Shown here: positions 22,099 to 26,582 of the stretch, piece after piece
Position numbering within the stretch: the first letter of the stretch is position 1
Layout: every line of letters starts with the position of its first letter
Assembly: GCF_000220395.1 (NCBI RefSeq)
Contig: NW_004086109.1
Span: forward strand, 1-26,582
DNA length: 26,582 nt
Reading direction: 5' to 3'
Source of the DNA: Ichthyophthirius multifiliis
Lineage: Eukaryota; Ciliophora; Oligohymenophorea; Hymenostomatida
Position numbers and translations under genes: made by a program
Notes under the pieces: model-generated
What the model saw: the letters and a program-made list of their open reading frames with translations, nothing else
Told to the model about the DNA's origin: nothing
The model's database searches: none

Positions 22099-22961
22099 TT
22101 TTGTTATTTTTGTTTTTTCTAATTTTTTTTTATTTAATATTATTATTATATTGAAATAATAATTTAATTTATATATACATGTTATTTTTATTTATTTTAA
22201 AATTTTTAGATCCAATTTGTATTTTAATCTTAAATCTGATTGGATTATTGTTTTTTAAAACAGATTTTTTCATTTTACTACTATTTATAAAAACATTAAA
22301 ATTATAATTAAAAAAGATAATCGGTAAAATTCTGATCGAAAATATAGAATAAGTATATTTCATATTTTTTTTATTAAATTAAAAAAATAAACATTATTTT
22401 ATATTGGTTTTATATAATATTGTTTTAGATTATATGATTACCAATTTTATTTCATAAATTAAACAATATAAATAAAATATATAAATTATAAATATAAAAG
22501 CAATTATAAAATCTTAAAAGTTGAATTGTTTTTTTGAAAAAATAAGAATTTATATAAAAAAATGTTTTAAATGAATTAAATAATAAAAAACTTTATTAAT
22601 ATTTTTTTTTTTAAAGTAATTAATATTTAAAAAAAATCAATAATTTAAATAAATTATTAATTATTAATCTATATCAAAATAAACTTTTGAAAATTTAATA
22701 TTTATAATATTTTTTTATTTTTGTAAAAAATTAATATTTATTAAAAGTCAATATAATATTAATTAAATTAAAACTTTTTATCAAAAAAAATAATACTAAA
22801 TATTAAATATAATAATTAATTTTATATATTAACATTTTTTTTTATATTAAGTAATTATATATATTAATAATTTTTATAAAATTATTTAAAGTAATAGTTA
22901 GAGGTAATTAAATTTTTTAATGGATTAAATATAAAAATAGAGAGGCTTTTCTTAGAAAATT
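22099..22961. promoter_or_regulatory. H2A.Z upstream spacer
   Basis: About 860 bases. The part next to 22098 should be the H2A.Z promoter and 5' UTR. A leftward open stretch at about 22170-22363 has a slightly protein-like composition (MKYTYSIFSIRILPI...), but it runs on in frame through the histone 5' region, matches nothing I know and needs no selection to explain it. The rest is near-pure A+T. Confidence 0.45.
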
Positions 22962-23819
22962 TCAATTCACATATTATTGTATTTGCTTTGTGTTATGTTA
23001 ATTACTAACAAACTAAAATATTGATTAGATATCTTAGTCTTCAATATCTTAGGAATAAAATGAATTATTATTTTACACACTTAATGATAGTAAAAAGTTA
23101 TCGTCTTCTCTTTACACTTGAATAGGATTAATAATAGATATAAAATCAGTATTTTTTTTGTTTTCAGAAATTTACGAATAATCCTGTATAACACTTTCTG
23201 TCTTATTTTCTAAACATTAGAAGGATAGTAATTTTATATTAAAATATTCTAATTAATTATTATTAACAAACAGTGATTAAGATAATTCATCTAAATATAA
23301 ATTTAATTCTTATTCATTATAGAAAAACAATTCTTTGAATTGTTTATGAATATTTATATAAATATAAACACAATAATAATGATTACAAGAGTTTATATCA
23401 AATATTTTTGACAAAGAAAAGGTGTTTATTTAATTATTAAATTAGTCCTCAATTATTATAATAACTTTGAAATTTAAAAACTATTAAAATATTTCTTCTC
23501 CTTGGAAATATTCTATTTCATTCCAAAATTAATTTGATAAATTATTTTTTTAAAATTAAGAACCGAGACTTTAGAATTCTGTTAAATTGTATTTGTTTTA
23601 TAAATAGTTAGGATTAAAATAACAACATATATGATTATTATTTTAAGATTATTTTAATTCAAATAGTTCTTAAAAATTTGATAAAATATTTATATTTTTT
23701 CCTAAATACAAATAAAGAAATGATATTGATAGTTAATTTTGAAATGTTTATTATGGAAATTCTATAGTTGGCTTATTATATTAAGTTTTTATTCTATTAG
23801 TGCAGCATTCTTAGCCCAT
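22962..23819 (-). CDS. Hypothetical MG-Cys protein with weak PH-like region
   Basis: A single exon of 285 aa from ATG 23819 to TGA. The N-terminus MGQECCTNR has Gly2 followed by two Cys, the pattern of myristoylated and palmitoylated peripheral membrane proteins. Around residues 135-205 the alternation FDINSCNHYYCVYIYI, then FKELFFYNEQELNLYLDEL, resembles the last strands and C-terminal helix of a pleckstrin-homology domain; in ciliates PH-like modules often sit in kinases and signalling scaffolds. This is a fold impression, not a motif match. The remainder is Gln/Asn-rich and probably disordered. The frame is open for 286 codons, about three to four times the length expected by chance here, and codon composition contrasts with the flanks. 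No function is assigned. Confidence 0.75.
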
Positions 23820-24218
23820 TTTTTTTTTTTCTAATTTTTTTATTTTCTTATTTTTTTTTTTGTATAATTAATTTTAATAAATTTCTATTTCATACACTTT
23901 TTACTTTTAATTATATATAAATATATATATATGCTTTTTTGAAATCAAATTTATTTGTATTGATAAAAAATACACTTTTTTCTTACAAAAACTTTTAAAA
24001 TAGAAATGCTAATTAATAAATAATTTTGATTGTATTTTATATTTTATGTTTTTTTTTTTCGAAAAGAAAAAAATTTAAAACGATAAATAAGAAAATAATT
24101 TAAAATTTTTAATTATATTATTTTAGTTTCAAATTTTTTTTTAAAAATAAATTCTTTTATATAGGATTTTTACTTTTTAAATATTTTTAATTTTGTATTT
24201 TTCAAATTAAATATTATT
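23820..24218. promoter_or_regulatory. Divergent promoter region
   Basis: This 399-base segment lies between the start codons of two genes read in opposite directions, so it must carry both promoters. It is T-rich near the leftward gene's ATG and A+T-rich throughout, with a short TA run near 23920. No conserved element is recognisable by eye. Confidence 0.5.
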
Positions 24219-25913
24219 ATGTTTTAATAAATAGAACAAAGTGTCGAAAAAGAAGGATATAGAGATACATTATTAGTCAAATGTAAAAAGGCAATAGAAG
24301 ATTTACATTTGGAAATAAATGATTTAAACTTATAAATAAGGGAATTAGAAAATAAAAACAATATTCTTGAGTAAAGTTTAGTTTAAAAAGATAAAGAAAA
24401 CCAAAAATTAAGCTATTATAATTAAAGTTAAATAGCTTAATTTAATTAATAAAAATAATAAATTTAATAATTATGTGAACTTAAGTAAAATGAAGAAAAT
24501 ATGCAAAAGCAATTTGAAGATCTTATATATACTAATTAGTAACTGAAATAAAAAATAGATTAATTAACTTAAGAAATAGAAAGGAGAGATAAAATCTCTT
24601 AATAATGCGAATAGACTATGTAAAGTATTACTTAAAAGATTAGAGACCTAGATTAGCATAATGAAAGTAAATATAAAATTAAGTTATTAAAAATAATTAT
24701 TTTATTATAAAAAATAAAAGAATTATAAAATGAAAAAAGCAAAATTATTAATGCTTTTGATAATATTATTCCTTATAAATTAAAATACAATAATTATTTA
24801 GAGAATAATAATAAAGATTAAAAAAAATCATTTTAAGATTGGGTACATCAAATATAATTATATTTCTAAGAAATGTAAAAAGATAATAACAGCCAAATAT
24901 TAAATTAATTGCGTGAAGATATTTAAAATTTAACTTTAAAAAATGAAAACCTTAATTAAAAGTTTTAATAAGAACCCTTAAAGCAATAATAATAACAATA
25001 ATTTACCTTAGAGTATTAAAATTTAAAGAAGGTTCTTTTTTAAAAAAAAAATAAAAAAATATTTTTTTTAAATATTAGGAAAATTAATTTCTTATTATAA
25101 AACTTTAAGAATGTAGATAAGAATTAAGAAACCTTTAATAAGATGTCATATCTTAATTTTAGTAAGATGATGAAAGAAATTATTAAATATAGTTAAAAAT
25201 AAAAATGTTAGAAAAAACAGTTATCTAATAAGATGTACTATAATTTATTATATTTTATTAAATTTAAATAAAAAAGGAAAACATTCAATAAATGAATTAA
25301 GATGTTGAAGATTATAAAAAACAAATTACTTAATTATAAAAAGAAATTAAAAATGAAAAATAAATTAGAGTATATGAACAATAAACTATCTAAGTAAAAT
25401 AATAAATTATAATTATATATGTTTATAAAAATTTTAAAGAATATGAAGCAAGAAGTTTAAAGATTAGAAGATCAATATAATAGGGAAATAAGCTTTTATA
25501 AATTAGAATATTAAAGACAAATAGAGTAAAAATAATATTAAAACAAGATAAAATCTACTGTAAAAAGAAAAAGCAAAAATATAATTAAAGTCAAGTAAAA
25601 TAAAAATATGACAACAACATAATCTACTTTTGAAAAAGAAAATGATATGAATAGTATGCAAAATTGTTAAAAAGATAAATATAACAATTTATCAAATGAT
25701 AATACTGAAAATTCTGATTAACTATATCCAAATAAATTATAGCAAAATGAACATTAATTTGTTGATAAATTTAAAAATGTAAGAAATAAAAATAAACATA
25801 TACTAATTATTTAAAAAATAAAGGCAATATGCAAAATAGAAAATAGACTTGGAAAAATTACTTAAGAAATTTAATAATAAGAATCTGATAACGATATAAA
25901 TTTTAATTATTGA
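24219..25913 (+). CDS. Long coiled-coil protein
   Basis: Four exons, 24219..24666, 24721..25031, 25079..25393 and 25440..25913, give 515 aa. The first three exons are dominated by heptad-like helices rich in Glu, Lys, Gln and Leu, such as CKKAIEDLHLEINDLNLQIR, QKIDQLTQEIERRDKIS and KEIKNEKQIRVYEQQTI, with glutamines largely written TAA. The last exon begins NMKQEVQRLEDQYNREISF and turns into a basic, then Asn/Ser-rich tail with ITQEIQQQESDND near the end. Introns at 25032-25078 and 25394-25439 restore frame or family composition; the 54-nt one at 24667-24720 is a multiple of three and is inferred because it replaces an atypical hydrophobic stretch. Such proteins in ciliates are commonly basal-body, axonemal or cortical scaffolds, but no specific family is recognisable. 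An upstream exon before 24219 cannot be excluded. Confidence 0.75.
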
Positions 25914-26279
25914 CATTTTATATAATATATTTAAAAAATTTATTATATTTTTATATTTAGTGTATAAAAAAGTAAATTTATATTAATACAAATATTTGAA
26001 ATAAAATTTATATGTAAAGTCAGAATTTTGTAAAATAATTATTTTTGAAAATTCTATTTATTTTCTCTTTCTACAATAATTTTAAAAAAAAAAACTATTA
26101 AATGTAAAATTTATTGATATTTTTATATTTAAATAGTTTATTTATATGAAAAAGATATTTATTAATATATAAATTGGAATATTATAAATTTTTGAGTTAA
26201 AATAAAATGTTAATTTTTTATTTTTAAACATTTTTTTTTAAATAAAAATAGATATATGTCATATTAATTTATTATATTT
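25914..26279. other. AT-rich 3' region of the coiled-coil gene
   Basis: Almost pure A+T, presumably the 3' UTR and terminator of the coiled-coil gene, facing a possible leftward gene. No gene or structured RNA is seen. Confidence 0.5.
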
Positions 26280-26435
26280 AATGAATTATATACTTATGTC
26301 GCTCCTAATTTTTTTATATAAGCATTTTTATTTTTGCAATATTTTTATTAGCAGATTATTAAGATATTATATCTTCAGGTTAAATTAACCTTAATTTTTA
26401 AATTTATTCATAATTAAATTCGCTTTTATCTTTAT
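26280..26435 (-). CDS. Possible internal or terminal exon of a leftward gene
   Basis: A minus-strand frame reads KDKSEFNYEQIQKLRL, then IQPEDIISQQSANKNIAKIK, then MLIQKNQERHKYIIH, a composition much more protein-like than the flanks. No TGA follows promptly, so either an intron starts near 26290 (a GT lies within the codon after RHK) or the frame is not the true one. A second frame in the same place starts with ATG and ends in TGA after about 50 codons. The upstream exons would lie in or beyond the TA repeat at the window end. No family is recognised. Confidence 0.35.
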
Positions 26436-26506
26436 TTAAACATGTTTTTTTTATAATAAGTGTTAATTAAAATTTTGGTGTTAATCAATATATAATATTT
26501 AATAAA

Positions 26507-26508
<2 letters not shown>

Positions 26509-26582
<74 letters not shown>
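26509..26582. repeat. (TA)n microsatellite at window edge
   Basis: At least 36 uninterrupted TA dinucleotides run to the last base of the window. A shorter run of the same unit occurs at about 5871-5900. The repeat probably continues beyond the window and its length is likely to be unstable or misassembled. Confidence 0.95.

Noticed and set aside
22169-22363. Small minus-strand frame upstream of H2A.Z
   Set aside because: No stop before the histone 5' region in the ciliate code, no family resemblance and weak coding composition.
1-26582. tRNA, rRNA, CRISPR arrays, insertion sequences or retroelement parts
   Set aside because: No clover-leaf-like GC-richer segment, rRNA block, spaced direct repeats, transposase, reverse transcriptase or terminal repeats were seen by eye on either strand.

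Overview
The window is the end of a macronuclear chromosome of a ciliate. It opens with a C-rich telomere of (CCCCAA)n. It is extremely AT-rich. Every recognisable gene reads only if TAA and TAG encode glutamine and TGA is the sole stop; all eleven intact gene models end in TGA. Introns are tiny (38-94 nt in the models below), GT-AG and almost pure A+T. Telomere, code, base composition and intron style fit an oligohymenophorean ciliate; the composition suggests Ichthyophthirius multifiliis rather than the less AT-rich Tetrahymena, but that species call is inference.

Layout. 1-97 is the telomere with degenerate inner repeats. 98-3249 is AT-rich subtelomere with one doubtful coding trace (about 1690-2165). 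3250-3879 (-) is an intact Rab1-like GTPase. About 4764-5473 (+) is a decayed RCC1-repeat gene. 6367-9182 (+) is an ABCA-type half transporter. A head-to-tail run of minus-strand genes then fills 10098-23819: RAD51; a CAMK-like protein kinase with a Gln/Asn-rich tail; a class I cyclic-nucleotide phosphodiesterase with an N-terminal four-helix voltage-sensor-like domain; a macro-domain protein with a lipid-anchor-like N-terminus (MGQSICLC); a small unknown protein; a WDR47-like LisH/CTLH/WD40 protein with a polyglutamine linker written in TAA codons; histone H2A.Z with an intron directly after its ATG; and a second MG-Cys protein (MGQECC) with a weak PH-like region. A divergent promoter region (23820-24218) separates this run from a plus-strand coiled-coil protein (24219-25913). 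The window closes in a probable gene fragment on the minus strand and a long (TA)n microsatellite.

The genes do not form one pathway. They are independent eukaryotic units for trafficking, lipid transport, recombination, cyclic-nucleotide signalling, ciliary microtubules and chromatin. The most notable item is the phosphodiesterase: a pore-less voltage-sensor module joined to a PDE catalytic domain in one frame-consistent six-exon model, which suggests membrane-potential control of cyclic-nucleotide breakdown. Exon joins were found by eye from reading-frame continuity, family alignment from memory and GT-AG signals. Exon sums are multiples of three for every model, but no transcript data were available.
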